Below, in pieces: positions 11,503-24,753 of a stretch of DNA of 64,000 nucleotides (the stretch's first letter is position 1; every line of letters starts with the position of its first letter). The position numbers and the translations under genes are program-made. This DNA comes from Hibiscus mutabilis (Eukaryota > Streptophyta > Magnoliopsida > Malvales > Malvaceae), in NCBI GenBank assembly GCA_019671005.1, contig CM033712.1, forward strand, positions 71,188,479 to 71,252,478, written 5' to 3'. The notes below the pieces were generated by a model. That model ran no database searches. It saw nothing but the letters and a program-made list of their open reading frames with translations, and was not told the origin of the DNA.

Positions 11503-14355
11503 TGTAACACCCCTTCCCGGTCTAGTAGAGAACCAGGTCGGAAAGTGTTGTCGGAAGACAGATTCAGAAAACGGAAGATAAATCGGAGTACATAAACTAT
11601 TCGGAGTATCTTATTAATCTCTTTTACTACGAATCGGGTTAACACGTTATCGGTTTACTCGAGTTTGGGGTCCACTTTAAATTTTGTAACTAAAAGGGCC
11701 AAATTGAAAATTTTACGAATTAACGATCCTAATCCAAATTCTTTATTACCAACTTGTATTAACCTACCAATTATTAATCTGTGGAGTGTCGTTACCAACG
11801 GATATCATTTACTAAACTAATTAAGCCGGATAGTAATTTAGTGACCAATTTGTAAACTGCCTAAAACCTCTTTTTACTCTTTTCAACCAAATTAACTAAC
11901 ACCGTATCGATACCTTCCATAACCGTATCAATACGCTAAGCCTAAATTTAGTTTCCAGATTCAAAAGATATCAAGCTCGTACCGGTACAGCTAATCCAGT
12001 ATCGATACGCGTTAATTGCGTTGACCCCGTTTCGATACGCCTAAGACCGTATCGATACCATTTTTCATTCCAAAATCCAGTGACCAATTTCCGTACCGAT
12101 ACGCTATAACCGTATCGATATGCCCTGTTTCATTAAGCCAACTTATGCCTGGCCGTATCGATACTCCATCACCCTTATCGATACGCCTTGACCTGTAATG
12201 ACAGATTTTTACAGGTTTTTATTCGATTTACCTAACCAAACGTTATTCAAATTTTATCAAACTTTATCAACTACCTTAAAAACAATAATTCTAATCGCAT
12301 ATCAAATTTTAGAGCATTTCGAATACGTATACTAAGATTTTACCGAATAGGACTTTTAGGCTCATTGTAACCATTCTAACCACTTCCAACATACCATTTA
12401 TCACATGCATTATCTAGGCTCTTTTAAGCTTATACAGACATACCAAAATAGGCCATTTCAACACGTTTAGACCTTATGCCACCTTACTAGGAGTTCGAAA
12501 ACAAAAATAAACATACATATAGCTTGCAAAAGTGACTTGCAACCGGGAGATTACACGATCGTAGCTCGGAAGATCCCAAGGTCCTGAAATGCATGAGACA
12601 CACATATGTTAGGCTTATATAGCCTAGTGAGGTCGTCATAACAAACGTAAAGCAATTAAATGACATGAATAGCAAGCTATGATCATGAACAACATATTAT
12701 CATACTTAAAAACCATACTTAAACTATTAATCTCATAAATCCCATGCTTAAGTCATGTATCATACTTTCACATAATCATAGCAAGGTGTAACACATATCA
12801 ATCCCTTGGACATAGTAATAATTGGATACGCAGATTCTACTTTACACCACACATAGATCGAAAAATAGGCCATAGCTCTTGAGCCATGGCTCTAGATAGT
12901 CCCTTACACATTCCATCCTTTTAACCCCTATATATAGGCCATAGCCCTGGACCGTAGTCCACCCTTACTTATACGAGCTCAATTAACCCTATGGCAAGCC
13001 AATTGTATCCAAAACTCACAATTGTCCAAGGTTACACATATTTCATTAATTCTCTTACCTTTATGCCCGTAGGCCATAACATATCGGAATCAGAATTGAG
13101 CCTTAGCTCCATATTTCATAGCATAACATAAACATAAAAAGCTTTATATATTATAGCATATCATGTTCATATCAAGCTTTTACATATATGACATATTCAA
13201 ATGACACTTTTGAACTTACCATGCTTACCATTAGCATCCACACAAGCTTGCTCTATTTGAGCCTTTAACAAAATGCACACAAACACCATAATCACAAATC
13301 AAATGCAACGGGATGGCACCTAGCCTATCCCTTGGCACGACTACACTCACCTTGACTATGAGGTTCTTGGATTACAATTTCGTTGTACCTAGCTTCCTTT
13401 GGAGATGACAAGGGATCCTTCTCTAATATTTGAGCTAGCACAAAATTATGGATTGCATCAGAATTCGATCTAAGGATTCGAAATTGTATTTCAAGCTTAG
13501 CGAAACTTATAGACATTATCGGAATGAAAAAATTAACCATTTAATCCATGGGCTTCTATTTGAACATTAGAACCGTAATCATGAAATTAAACCTCAACAA
13601 GAGATAGAATCACTAAATCGATATAGGGGTTTTACTCACTGGATCGTGAGCTTTCAAACGGTATATCAAACTTGAACGAAGATAGAAGATTGCACCGATG
13701 TGCTTGCTTAGCTTGAGCTTGAAGATGGAAATGTAGGTGTGTGCTTACTTTGGTAACAAGGTGGTTTAGTTTACCGGGAGATTCAAAGTGGATGAGTGAA
13801 AACTCTTCTTTTCTCAAATTCATTTTAAAGGTTGAAGACCTTAATCATTTCCACCTACATGTTATCCAATGAAGAGCTTTCCTCAAGCCAAGGGTTTGCT
13901 TAACCCAATGGTCAAATAATTTTTCCACCTTTTTACTTTTGGGTTTAATCCTCTTTTCTGATGTTATTCACGTGGGAGTGGACAAGCAAGGAGGTGAGTA
14001 AGCACCTTGCTTCAATTTCCTTTCGATTTAAGCTTAAACATATTAGAAATAGAGGACTCGTATCAATACACCTTATAGTCGTATCGGTACGGTTAGGCTA
14101 AAATGGGTAAGGTAGTTATTGACAGTTGGACCATATCTATACTGGCATGATCGTATCGATACGCCTAGCTCAGAATTTACATTTTTGGCTTGAATTTCAC
14201 GCAAGGAAGTTCATAAAATCAAATAAGACCAAAATGTAACTTCATTATACAAGAGGGGTACAAAGGTCAATCATTGAAAATGTTCAACACATTGGATTCA
14301 AAAAAATTTATCACTGGAACCTACTTCTGACTAGGCCGATTTCCGGGACGTGACA
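11503..14355 (-). repeat. Element A left LTR (3' LTR in coding sense)
   Basis: This 2853-bp LTR starts TGTAACACC and ends GGGACGTGACA on the + strand. It is adjacent to a purine-rich tract just inside (on the minus strand AAGTAGGAGAG, about 14357-14367). Palindromes of the CGTAYCGRTACG type cluster at about 11902-12190 and 14060-14165. It is about 130 bp longer than the right LTR, mainly because the right copy lost sequence corresponding to about 13650-13780. Confidence 0.9.
11902..12190. repeat. Palindrome cluster CGTAYCGRTACG in A's left LTR
   Basis: About ten copies of ACCGTATCGATACC, CGTACCGATACGC, CCGTATCGATATG and similar lie within 290 bp. More lie at 14060-14165, including a perfect CGTATCGATACG near 14152. 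The same cluster occurs in the right LTR at about 20010-20290. Confidence 0.85.
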
Positions 14356-14415
14356 ACTCTCCTACTTAAGAAAATTCATCCTCGAATTTTCACTTCAGAC
14401 AAAGAGATGCGGATA

Positions 14416-14637
14416 CTAATTTCGCATAGTTTCTTCAGGCTTCCACGTTGCTTGTTTTACGGAATGACTTCTCCATATAACCTTCACTAAAGGCACAGAC
14501 TTGTTACGAAGTCTCTTGACTTCTCGTGCGAGGATCTGCACAGGTTCTTCCTCGTACGTCAGATCGGATTGAATCTCTATAGATTCTGGCTCGATCACGT
14601 GGGAAGGATTAGATCGGTACTTGCGTAGCATAGACAC
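14416..14637 (-). pseudogene. Element A chromodomain (C-terminal end of pol)
   Basis: The minus-strand frame has the pattern YEEEPVQILAREVKRLRNK followed by VPLVKVIW and ATWKPEETMR. This is the classic shape of the chromodomain that ends the polyprotein of chromoviruses and is thought to steer integration to chromatin marks. It is the last coding piece before the left LTR. It is separated from the integrase piece by stops or shifts, so it is a remnant. Confidence 0.85.
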
Positions 14638-14881
14638 ATGGAAGACGTTATGGATCTGACTTAACTCCTCAGGGAGAGCTAATCAGTAAGCAACAGGTCC
14701 AATTCTTTCGATCACCTCGAATGGGCCAACGAAACGATGACTTAGCTTTTTTTTATCGAAATAGAGGATCTTCTTCCATGGGGATACTTTGAGATAGGCC
14801 TTCTCACCAACCTCGTACTGAATATCTCTCATTTTTAGGTCAGCATAAGCTTTCTGACGATCGAACGCAGCCTTGAATCGG

Positions 14882-15712
14882 TCACGGATAATAGCTACCC
14901 TTTTTTTTAGTTTCCCGAAGTAAATTAGGGCCTAACACCTTGCCTTCTCCAAGCTCAGTCCAACAAAGAGGAGTTCTGCATCTCCTTCTATATAGAGCTA
15001 CGTATGGGGCCATTTGGATTGAAGCTTGGTAACTATTGTTGAATGCGAACTCAACTAAGGGTAGGGATTTCTCCCACGTATTTCTGAAGTCGATAACACA
15101 TGCTCTGAGTATATCTTCTAGAATTTGAATAACCCTTTCGAATTGGCCATCTGTTTGAGGATTGAATGCATTGCTTAGGTGCACTCGCATTCTCAAAGCC
15201 TCTTGTAGGGTCTTTCAAAATTAGGAAGCGAAATAAGGGTCACAATCGGAAATAATGGGTACTGGAACTCCATATAAACGGATGATTTTACGGATGTACA
15301 ACTCCGCGAGCTTAGACAAACTGAAATCTATTCTCACCGAAAATAAATAAGCAGATTTGGTAAATCAGTCTACAATGAGCCAGATAGCATCATTCTTCTT
15401 TGGAGTCATCGGTAACCCATTTACGAAGTCCATCATAATACGCTCCCATTTCCACTATAAAAGCTCAATAGGCTGCAGAAGTTCAGAGGGCACTTTGTGT
15501 TCGGCTTTGACTCGTTGACAAGTCAAACACCTAGCCACGAAGTCAGTGATCTCATTTTTCATACCAGACCACCAATACAGTTCTTTCAAATCTTTATACA
15601 TTTTAATAGCTCTTGAATGTACGAAGAAAAGACTAGAATGGGCTTCACTCAAGATTTGTTCCCGAAGATCATCATCATCGGGTACACAGATGCGGTTGCA
15701 GAAATACAACAA
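14882..15712 (-). pseudogene. Element A integrase (zinc-binding and catalytic core pieces)
   Basis: Two minus-strand frames remain. The segment 15455-15712 holds the HHCC-type zinc-binding region, with histidines around EAHSSLFFVHSRAIKMYKD and the CLTCQ cysteine pair. The segment 14882-15196 holds the end of the catalytic core with NPQTDGQFERVIQILED (the last catalytic glutamate region) and LPLVEFAFNNSY. The part between (about 15200-15450) reads as integrase only across stops and frameshifts. The order fits a Ty3 element. Confidence 0.85.
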
Positions 15713-15793
15713 CCCTTCAGAATCTAAAGTAAAGTCAGGATCTGGGTTATCTTTGATCTTGGCAATAAGAGAATGTAATTTCTTATTAGATTC

Positions 15794-16546
15794 CTAGAGT
15801 GCTTTAATTCTAGATACAATGGTTGATTGAAATCTCAATTCAGCCAATAGTTTACCTTGTTTCTTGAGCCGAAAGTAGGCATTCAAACATCTCAGAGAGG
15901 GAGTAGGTTTCTGACTAAGAGCATCAGCCACGACATTGGCTTTACCAAGATGGTAATCAATAACCAAGTCGTAGTCTTTCAAAAGCTCCATCCACCTACG
16001 TTGTCGGAGATTCAATTCTTTTTGAGTTAGAAGGTACTTAAGGCTATTGTGATCAGTGTGCAAATAACACTTCTCTCCGTACAGATAGTGCCGCCAGATT
16101 TTTAAAGCAAACACAATTGCGACTAATTCCAAATCATGGGTTAGATAATTTAACTCGTGTGGTTTGAGTTGTTGTGAAGCATAAGCTATGACTTTGCCTT
16201 TATGTATTAGTACATAGCCTAATCCCTTGTGGGACGCATCACTGTACACAGTGAAGTCTTTACCCGACTCGGGTTGCACTAAAATAGGAGCATGAGCGAG
16301 CACTTGCTTAAGCTGATCAAAACTTCTTTGTTGATCCACTATCCATACAAATAGAGTTTCTTTACTAAGAAGCTTCGTCAAAGGTGCAGCAATCGGTGAG
16401 AACCCCTTAACGAATCTACGGTAGTAACCTACAAGGCCCAGAAAACTATAGACTTCCCCAATATTCTTCAGAGGAATCCAGTCAAGGATTGCTTGAATCT
16501 TCTTTGGGTCAACTTGGGTTCCCGCAGAAGAAATCACATGGCCCAA
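15794..16546 (-). pseudogene. Element A RNase H (with connection domain)
   Basis: The 250-residue frame has LGLVGYYRRFVKGFSPIAAP at its start, the RNase H acidic site VYSDASHKGLGYVL, then the HDLELVAIVFALKIWRHYLYG block and LHTDHNSLKYLL. It degrades the RNA strand of the replication hybrid and follows RT in the polyprotein. The frame is open but isolated from RT by stops near 16590. Confidence 0.9.
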
Positions 16547-16597
16547 AAAGGATACTTTGAGTCGCCAAAATTCACATTTATTGAACTTAGCGTATAA

Positions 16598-17089
16598 TTA
16601 TTTTTCTCGGAGAATCTGAAGCACAGTTCGGAGATGTTCTTCATGAGAAGCTGAATCTTTGGAATAAATTAAAATGTCATCTATGAAGTCGACCACGAAT
16701 TTATCAAGGTAGGTAGCTGCAGGTGTATTTGTGAGCCTGAAATGCATCACTAGAAATTCATAATGGCCATATCTGGTTAGAAAGGCAGTCTTTGGAACAT
16801 CAGACTCCTTCACCAGCATTTGATAGTATCCAGAGTGGAGGTTAATTTTGGAGAAGACAGAGTCATCTTTTAATTGATCAAAACGATCATCGATCCTCGG
16901 TAACGGGTACTTGTTCTTGATTGTCACCTTGTTTAACTGATGATAGTCAATGCATAAGCGCATCGATCCATCTTTCTTATTTACGAACAAAATTGATGCT
17001 CCACAGGGTGAGAAACTCGATCGAATGAATCCCTTATCAAAAAGGTCTTGGATTTGGGCCTTTAACTCTCTTAACTCTACTGGAGCCAT
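16598..17089 (-). pseudogene. Element A reverse transcriptase, internally deleted
   Basis: It has the RT motifs LFDKGFIRSSFSPCGA, MRLCIDYHQLNKVTIKNKYPL, FSKINLHSGYYQ and the catalytic VDFIDDILIYSK (DD pair). About a dozen residues normally found between the NTPAA and YLDKFV blocks are missing, so the enzyme would not fold normally even if translated. Confidence 0.9.
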
Positions 17090-17125
17090 TCTATACGGAG
17101 TAATAGAGACTGAAGTAGTGCCCGA

Positions 17126-17413
17126 TTACACTTCGATCCTGAATTCTACTTCACGGGTGGGAGGGAGTCTCGGAGGTTCATCGGGAAACTCTTTCACTAT
17201 AGGCACATCCTTGAGTTTTGGATCTTTCTTGGTTTCCATGACACACATAAGAGTCGTCTTAGGCTTACGCTCGAATTTTATTAAGGTTATGCTTCCCTTA
17301 CCGAGTCCACGGAGATACAATTTCTTTTTGGAACAATCTACTCGGGCTTGGTGTTCGGCTAACCAATCTAGGCCTATGATGAGATCAAATTCTTGAAAGG
17401 GCAAGACCATCAA
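17126..17413 (-). pseudogene. Element A protease C-terminal half and PR-RT linker
   Basis: The frame includes FDLIIGLDWLAEHQARVDC, the conserved block after the retropepsin active site in Ty3 elements. It is followed by the linker to RT (DPKLKDVPIVKEFPDEPP). The active-site aspartate segment lies upstream (about 17420-17600) across stops. Confidence 0.8.
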
Positions 17414-17550
17414 ATTGGCCGATAATGGGATCCCTTAGATCCTCAAAGGACAAGCTTTAAAAATTCATCGAATAATCACACTATCTTCTAGTGGATTAGA
17501 GACAACTATCTCGGATACAACAAGTTCAGATTCTAAAGCATACTTGGTAA

Positions 17551-18863
17551 TCAATGGTTCACTAATGAAATAGTGCGTATAGCCAGATCTATTAAAGCAT
17601 AAACATGATCAGAACATAACTCCACCATACCTGCAATCACATCAGGGTCATCCTCCTGTTCTCGACCTCGAACGTGGTACATTTGGGCTGACGTTTGAGG
17701 ATCACGTCCAATCGGAGGGGCACTGGTGTTGCGAGGTCTCCCTGCTGATCCAGATTGCACTTACTTTGCTCTTCTTCCCTTGCTAGGGTTGTTCTGAGAA
17801 GCTACAGAGGTAGAAGCGTGAGGGTTATGTGGACACTGTCTGATAAAGTGGCCAAACTCGCCACAGAGATAGCAGGATCTCGATTGTCTACGGTACTGCC
17901 CTAGGTGCCTCTTATGGTAGAAATTGCACAGAGGTATCTGAGAACCATTCGCGGAACCACCCGTACTATCCACTGAAGCTGTACGAGCAACAAATGTTCT
18001 TGCAGACTGAAATTGTGGCACATAGCCAGATCGTGGCATCTGCTGATAAGTGGCAGACTTCTGATCCCATTGTCTACGCTTGTTTTGTGGAATATGAGGC
18101 TTAGAGTCATCTCAGAATCTCTTATCGGGTCAGGCTTGATTCTCTTTCCTTCTTTTAGAGGCTTTCTGAGATGCTTCAGTAGAAATGGCTCGATTAACGA
18201 GGGTCTAGAAGTCATCTATCTCCGGAGCAACGAAGAGATGACGTAATTCATCACAGAGGCCGTCAATGAACATTCGACATTTCTCTTTCTATGTTCAGAT
18301 GACCTCGCTACCATATCTCGCGTACTTACATAAGTCGTGGATGTACTGCTCTACGGGTCTTCCCCTTGCTTTAGGTGGAGGAATTTCTTATGCCTCTCAG
18401 TGATATAGTGGTCGCTGACATATTTCTTGCAGAACTCCTGAAGGAAAAAGTCTCAGGTAATTCGGTTTTCAGGCACGGTGAGTGTCACAGTGTCCCACCA
18501 ACTTTGTGCTTCTTTAGTGATCAAAGCCAAGGCACACTCTAACTTGTGCTCCTCAGGGTACTTTATCTACTTATTCAATAGTTTAAGCGTATTCTCCAGC
18601 CAGTATTCTACGGTCTCGGGGTTATCCAGGTCTTGACCGGTGAAGGTATAAACTGGATACTGCTTGAGCTTATCAATAGAAGCTCTCAATGCATGCAGAT
18701 GTGCTTCGTCAGGCTGAGGGAGTGGTTCTTGTCGGAGTGACACAACCACTTGCTTAATCATGTCAGCCATGGACATCAGATACTCCTTCTGAGTAAGTGG
18801 CATTAGCGGAGGTTGAGGTGGGTCATTTTGTCCCACACGTTCAGGCCGGGTCTTAGGCCTCAA
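17551..18863 (-). pseudogene. Element A gag with CCHC zinc knuckle
   Basis: On the minus strand the gag body starts near 18863 (MRPKTRPERVGQND) and continues through the capsid-like region around 18100-18560. The nucleocapsid zinc knuckle CYLCGEFGHFIRQC lies at about 17830-17875. Several frame changes and stops split the gene. The N-terminal part is present twice because of the duplication described at 18509-19575. Confidence 0.85.
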
Positions 18864-19575
18864 GTTATCCCCTTGAGTCTAGGAGGAGTCCGGATAGGGT
18901 TTATTTACTACTTGTCTATCGGTAGGAGCAATCATGTTCAGATCTAAACATACAGAAAGATTACATCGTGTAAGCTGCAAGTCACAGTTAACGTATACAA
19001 ATAACTCCTAGATGGAATAAGTACATACGGACTCGTAACTGCTTCAGTTTAGTCCTATACGGACTCGTAACTGCTTCTTTAGTGATCAAAGCCAAGGCAC
19101 ACTCTAACTTGTGCTCCTCAGGGTACTTTATCTACTTATTCAATAGTTTAAGCGTATTCTCCAGCCAGTATTCTGCGGTCTCGGGGTTATCCAGGTCTTG
19201 ACCGGTGAAGGTATAAACTGGATACTGCTTGAGCTTATCAATAGAAGCTCTCAATGCATGCAGATGTGCTTCGTCAGGCTGAGGGAGTGGTTCTTGTCGG
19301 AGTGACACAACCACTTGCTTAATCATGTCAGCCATGGACATCAGATACTCCTTCTGAGTAAGTGGCATTAGCGGAGGTTGAGGTGGGTCATTTTGTCCCA
19401 CACGTTCAGGCCGGGTCTTAGGCCTCAAGTTATCCCCTTGAGTCTAGGAGGAGTCCGGATAGGGTTTATTTACTACTTGTCTATCGGTAGGAGCAATCAT
19501 GTTCAGATCTAAACATACAGAAAGATTACATCGTGTAAGCTGCAAGTCACAGTTAACGTATACAAATAACTCCTA
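18509..19575. repeat. Direct duplication of about 500 bp in element A gag/leader
   Basis: Sequence from about 18509 to 19011 is repeated at about 19073-19575 almost without change: the encoded 98-residue N-terminal gag pieces at 18567-18863 and 19132-19428 differ at one residue. A 60-bp spacer between them contains two copies of ACGGACTCGTAACTGCTTC. The near identity means the duplication is much younger than the LTR divergence, or is an assembly artefact. Confidence 0.9.
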
Positions 19576-19591
19576 GAATCGACTAAACCTA

Positions 19592-19604
19592 GGCTCTGAT
19601 ACCA
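19592..19604 (-). other. Element A primer-binding site (initiator tRNA-Met)
   Basis: On the minus strand TGGTATCAGAGCC follows the end of the LTR by a few bases. It is complementary to the 3' end of plant initiator tRNA-Met, the usual primer of this lineage. Confidence 0.9.
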
Positions 19605-19608
19605 TAAA

Positions 19609-22088
19609 TGTAACACTCTCTTCCCGGTCTGGTAGAGAACCGGGTCAGAAAGTATTGTCGGAAGACAGATTCAAAAACTAAAAGCTAAATCGGAGTACAA
19701 AAACTATTCAAATATCTTATTAATCTCTTTTACTATGAATTGTGTTAACACATTATCGGTTTACTTGAGTTTGGGGTCCACTTTAAACTTTTGTAACTAA
19801 AAGGGCCAAATTGAAAATTTTACTAATTAACGATCCTAATCCAAATTATTTATTACCAACCTATAATTTAACCTACCAATTATTAATCTGTGGAGTGTCG
19901 TCACCAACGGATATCATTTACTAAACTAATTAAGCCGGATAGTAATTTAGTGACCAATTTGTAAACTGCCTAAAACCTCTTTTTACTCTTTTTAACCGAA
20001 TTAACTAACATCGTATTGATACCCTCCATAACCGTATCGATGCGCTAAGCCTAAATTCACTTTCCATATTCAAAAGATATCAAGCCCGTACCGATACAAC
20101 TAATCCAGTATCGATACGCGTTGACCTCGTTTTGATACGCCTAAGACCGTATCGATACCATTTTTTATTCCAAAATCCAGTGACCAATTTCTGTACTGAT
20201 ATGCTATAACCGTATCGATATGCCCTGTTTCATTAAGCCAACTTATGCTTGGTCGTATCGATACGCCATCACCCGTATCGATACGCCTTGACCTGTAATG
20301 ACAGATTTTTACAGGTTTTTATTCGATTTACCTAACCAAACGTTATTCAAATTTTATCAAACTTTACCAACTACCTTAAAAACAGTAATTCTAACCACAT
20401 ATCAAATTTTAGCTCATTTCGAATACGTTTACTAAGATTTTACCAAATAGGACTTTTAGGCTCATTTTAACCATTCTAACCACTTCCAAACATACCATTT
20501 ATCACATGCATTATCTAGGATCTTTTAAGCTTATACAGACATACCAAAATAGGTCATTTAAACACATTTAGACCTTATGCCACCTTACTAGGAGTTTGGA
20601 AACAAATGTAAACATACATATAGCTTGCGAAAGTGACTTGCAACCGGGAGATTACACGATCGTAGCTCGAAAGATCTCAAGGTCCTGAAATGCGTGAGAC
20701 ACACATATGTTAGGCTTATATAGCCTAGTGAGGTAGTCATAACAAACGTAAAGCAATTAAATGACATGAATGGCATGCTATGATCATGAACAACATATTA
20801 TCATACTTAAATATCATACTTAAACTATTAATCTCATAAGTCTCATGCTTAAGTCATGTATCATACTTTCACATAATCATAGTAAGGTGTAACACATATC
20901 AATCCCTTGGACATAGTAACAATTGGATATGCAGATTCCCCTTTACACCACACATAGATCGGAAAATGGGCCATAGCCCTTGAGCCGTGGCTCCGAATAG
21001 TCCCTTACACATTCCATCCTTTTAACCCCTACATTTAGGCCATAGCCTCGGACCGTAGTCCACCCTTACTTATATGAGCTCAATTAACCCTATGGCATGC
21101 CAATTGTCTCCAAAACTCACAATTGTCCAAGGTTACACATATTTAGTTAATTCTCTTACCTTTATGCCCGTAGGCCATAACATATCAGAATCAGAATTGA
21201 GCCTTAGCTCCATATTTCATAGCATAACTTAAACATATCAAGCTTCATATATTATAGCATATCATGTTCATATCAAGCTTTCACATATATGACATATTCA
21301 AATAACACATTTGAACTTACCATGCTTACCATTAGCATCCACACAAGCTTGCTCTATTTGAGCCTTTAGCAAATTGCACACAAATATCATAATCACAAAT
21401 CAAATGCAACGGGCTGGCACCTAGCCTATCCCTTGACACGACTACACTCATCTTGACTACAAGGTTCTTGGATTACAATTCCGTTGTGCCTAGCTTCCTT
21501 TGGAGATGACAATGGATCATTCTCCAATATTTGAGCTAGCACAAAATTAGGGATTGCATCAGAATTCGATCTAAGGATTCAGAATTGTATTTCAAGCTTA
21601 CCGAAACTTATAGACATCATCGGAATGACAAAATTAACCAATTAATCCATGGGCTTCTATTTGAACATTAGAACCCTAATCTTGAAATTAAACCTCAACA
21701 AGAGATAGAATCACTAAATCGATATAGGGGTTTTACTCATCGGACCGTGAGATTCAAAGTGGAATAGTGAAAACTCTTCTTTTCTCAAATTTATTTTAAA
21801 GGTTGAAGACCTTAATCATTTCCACCTACATGTCATCCAATGAAAAGCTTTCCTCAAGCCAAGAGTTTGCTCAACCCAATGGCCAAATGATTTCCCCACC
21901 TTTTTACTTTTGGGTTTAATCCTCTTTTCTGATGTTATTCACGTGGGAGAGGACAAGCAAGGAGGTGAGTAAGCACCTTGCTTCAATTTCTTTTCGATTT
22001 AAGCTTAAACAGATTCAAAATAGGGGACCCGTATCAATACACCTTATAGCCGTATTGGTACAGTTAGGCTAAAAATAGGTAAGGTAGT
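19609..22088 (-). repeat. Element A right LTR, first part
   Basis: It starts TGTAACACTCTC and is co-linear with the left LTR until 22088, where element B inserts. The last five bases GTAGT (22084-22088) are the B target duplication. The left LTR at about 14110-14120 shows the empty site, GGTAGTTATTGAC. Scattered substitutions and a deletion of about 125 bp relative to the left copy mark it as older than elements B and C. Confidence 0.9.
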
Positions 22089-23640
22089 TGATAAGTGTTC
22101 AAAAGTACTATTTTTCTTACCCTTTTTACTCATATTATTGTTAGACTTAGGCTCATATTAGTTGCATAGTTAGCCATTCATGCATTAATCCATGTTTCCT
22201 TCAATCGTTGAGCTTGATTACATAACTTGGTGATTTTTGTGGAAATAGATGCTGCTTTGGTGTGTTTTTGTGTGTGTATGTGCAGGATCACTTGCCAAAG
22301 CAATGCCGAGCTAGTTGCCAGGGCAATGCATGAAGGATATGTCGAGCTAGTTGCCAGGGCAATGCATGAAGGAGACGCCGAGCCAGTTGCCATGGCATTT
22401 GTCGACAAAGACCAAAAGCAATATGGATGTCGAAATTCATGACTTTACAAGCCCAAGATGACATGGAGCAAGGCCTAAGCCCAAAGGAATTTGATTGCCA
22501 TGCAGAGATTAAAGAAGAATTAAATTCCAAGAAGATAGGAGAAGTTCTAATAGGAATAAAATTATAATAAAGAATTATATTCTTTAAAGATAATTTAATT
22601 CCAACTCAAACTCCTCCTCAAAGAAGGACTTTGGCCTAGCCCTATAAATAGCAAGGAAATTCGACAAATCCAAGGGGGAGAGCAAGAGTTAATTTCGACA
22701 ACTCCAAGAGAGGAAGCAAGGGGAATTTTCGGCAAGCATCTAGGGCAAGGAACTTTCGACAAGCTTCATATTCTCTTCCTTGTTCGATTGGGTTCATGCT
22801 AGGGATTGTTTATCTTGTGTTTCTTTGGAACCTAGCCATGAACTAAATTTACTTGGCTATGGTTATTGTGTTTTGTGGTTGTGAGAAACTATTGGTTTTT
22901 GTTTAGGTAATAAGAGTTTGCACTTTTCTATTTCAAGGTTTATTCATTCTTGGTTCTTATTATTGTTTGCGAGTGAATTGGGAGAGGATCTCGTGATTTC
23001 ATCCATTTATCTAATATCGGGAGAGTTAGATTCAAGAAACGAATGAATATGATCTTTATTCAATCCAATGATGGTGAAGATTAATCCGCTTAGGAATAAG
23101 TTAAGGATTTCAACGGCTAAGAGGAGCGCAAGATTGGTTGTTGTTCACCCTTGATTCACGCAGGATGTATTATCAAGGCATGCACAAGTAGCTAGAGTTT
23201 CGACTTAGGGATAAGAAGAAACCATTGAAGAACGCTCCGCCGAACCTTGAAGTTGCTGCCCGACGCCCAAGTAGTTGCCCAACTAGTCGCCTGGCAACCA
23301 TCAATTAGTTGCCAAGGCAACCCCATCATGCAAGTTGCCACGGCAACCGAGTTGCCCGCACACTCTTTTACCAAGACAATCCAATCGGTTATCACACCTC
23401 AACTCACGATAACCTAGTCTATCTCTCTCAATTGAATTCATCTTTTCTTTTACTTAATTGCTTTCTAGATTAGTTATTAGTTAAAACTTCTATAATCCTT
23501 CACTTGTGTTTTTACTTTTTACAAAGCAAAGAGACTAGATTCTTGAAGTGGCACCAATCCTCGTGGAGACAATATCTTTTATACTATAACTTGCGGCGTG
23601 TGTATACTTGCACATTTGCGTAGCACTTATTACGCGAACA
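22089..23640 (+). repeat. Element B 5' LTR
   Basis: This 1552-bp LTR begins TGATAAGTGTTC and ends GCGAACA. A tandem duplication of about 36 bp (about 22310-22381), each unit with one TTGCC-AG-GGCAA palindrome, distinguishes the B LTRs from those of C, which have a single unit. Further palindromes lie at 23309 and 23335. CCTATAAATAGC near 22643 looks like the transcription-start TATA region, preceding the R/U5 part. Confidence 0.9.
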
Positions 23641-23646
23641 AGTTTT

Positions 23647-23662
23647 TGGCGCCGTTGTCGGG
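23647..23662 (+). other. Element B primer-binding site (tRNA-Asp type, damaged)
   Basis: It reads TGGCGCCGTTGTCGGG, where element C has TGGCGCCGTTGCCGGGG. One substitution and one missing G would weaken primer pairing. Confidence 0.8.
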
Positions 23663-23852
23663 ATTGGCAATAGCGACTTTGTTTTTTACTTTCTTGCACT
23701 TTCTTTTATTTTTCTTGTTTAAAATTCAAAGGGCTAACAAACTTTGGTTTTGCATTGGTATATGACCGGGCGAGACCGACTTCACCGAATATCCCTTTGA
23801 TCCGTAAATCGAACAAACCTTACAAAGACTTAGACGAAGGATAAGAGAAGCA

Positions 23853-24753
23853 ATGGCAAATCAAGACGGCAATATGAATCAAGATGTTCGAGCGGGAGGA
23901 GGAGTGATTCTTGCACCAAATGAAACTATTCGAGACTATCTTGAAGAAGATCTTGATGGACTTAACCCGTGAGTTGTCGCACCTGAAATTGAAGCCGACC
24001 ACTTTGAATTGAAACCGGTAATGTTTAATATGATCAACACAATTGGTCAATTTGGCGGCTCAAAGAATCGAAGATGCACGCAACAACATCTGAAATCTTT
24101 CCTCGAGATTTGCAACTCGCTCAAGATACACAGAGTCACCCCGATGTCCTACGATTAAGATTATTCCCTATTCACCGAGGGATAGGGCGAAAGCATGGCT
24201 GAATAGCATTCCTGCCGGATCCATAGCATCTTGGACTGATCTTTGTCGTGATTTCCTTGCTAGATTTAATCCTACAAATTTGACTGATAAGCTTCGTAAC
24301 GACATTACTTCTTTTCGGCAGGCAGATGATGAATCCATGTACGAGGCTTGAGAGCGATATAGAGAACTTCTACACAAATGTCCCCTACACGGATTCCCGG
24401 TGTGGACCCAAGTAACAATGTTTTACAACGCCGTGAATACACCAACAAGGATGATGCTAGATGCCTCGGCAAACGACATACTCCTAGATAAGTCGCCGGA
24501 AGAAGCAATGCAAATCTTAAACAGGCTGGCCAAGAATGATTATCAATTCCCATTTACTAGAAGAGGAGGAGTTAGACGCCAAGCCACAATACATGAACTA
24601 GGATCATCAGATTCAATTTCGGCACAATTGGCCGCTTTAACCAAGATGGTCCAGAACATGCAAAAACCAAACAACACACATGAAGTCAAGGTAATGGATT
24701 CTTTTTGTGAGTTATGTGGTGATAACCATAATTCTTCTCGAATGTATGCGTAA
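23853..24753 (+). pseudogene. Element B gag
   Basis: It starts with ATG at 23853 (MANQDGNMNQDVRAGGG). The Retrotrans_gag-type region follows around 24200-24560, recognisable by SWTDLCRDFLARFNPTNLTD and an FYNAVNTPTRMMLDASAN block. A zinc-knuckle-like CELCGDNH is near 24705. Stops at about 23971 and 24349 and frame changes near 24130-24200 and 24750 break it. Confidence 0.85.
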
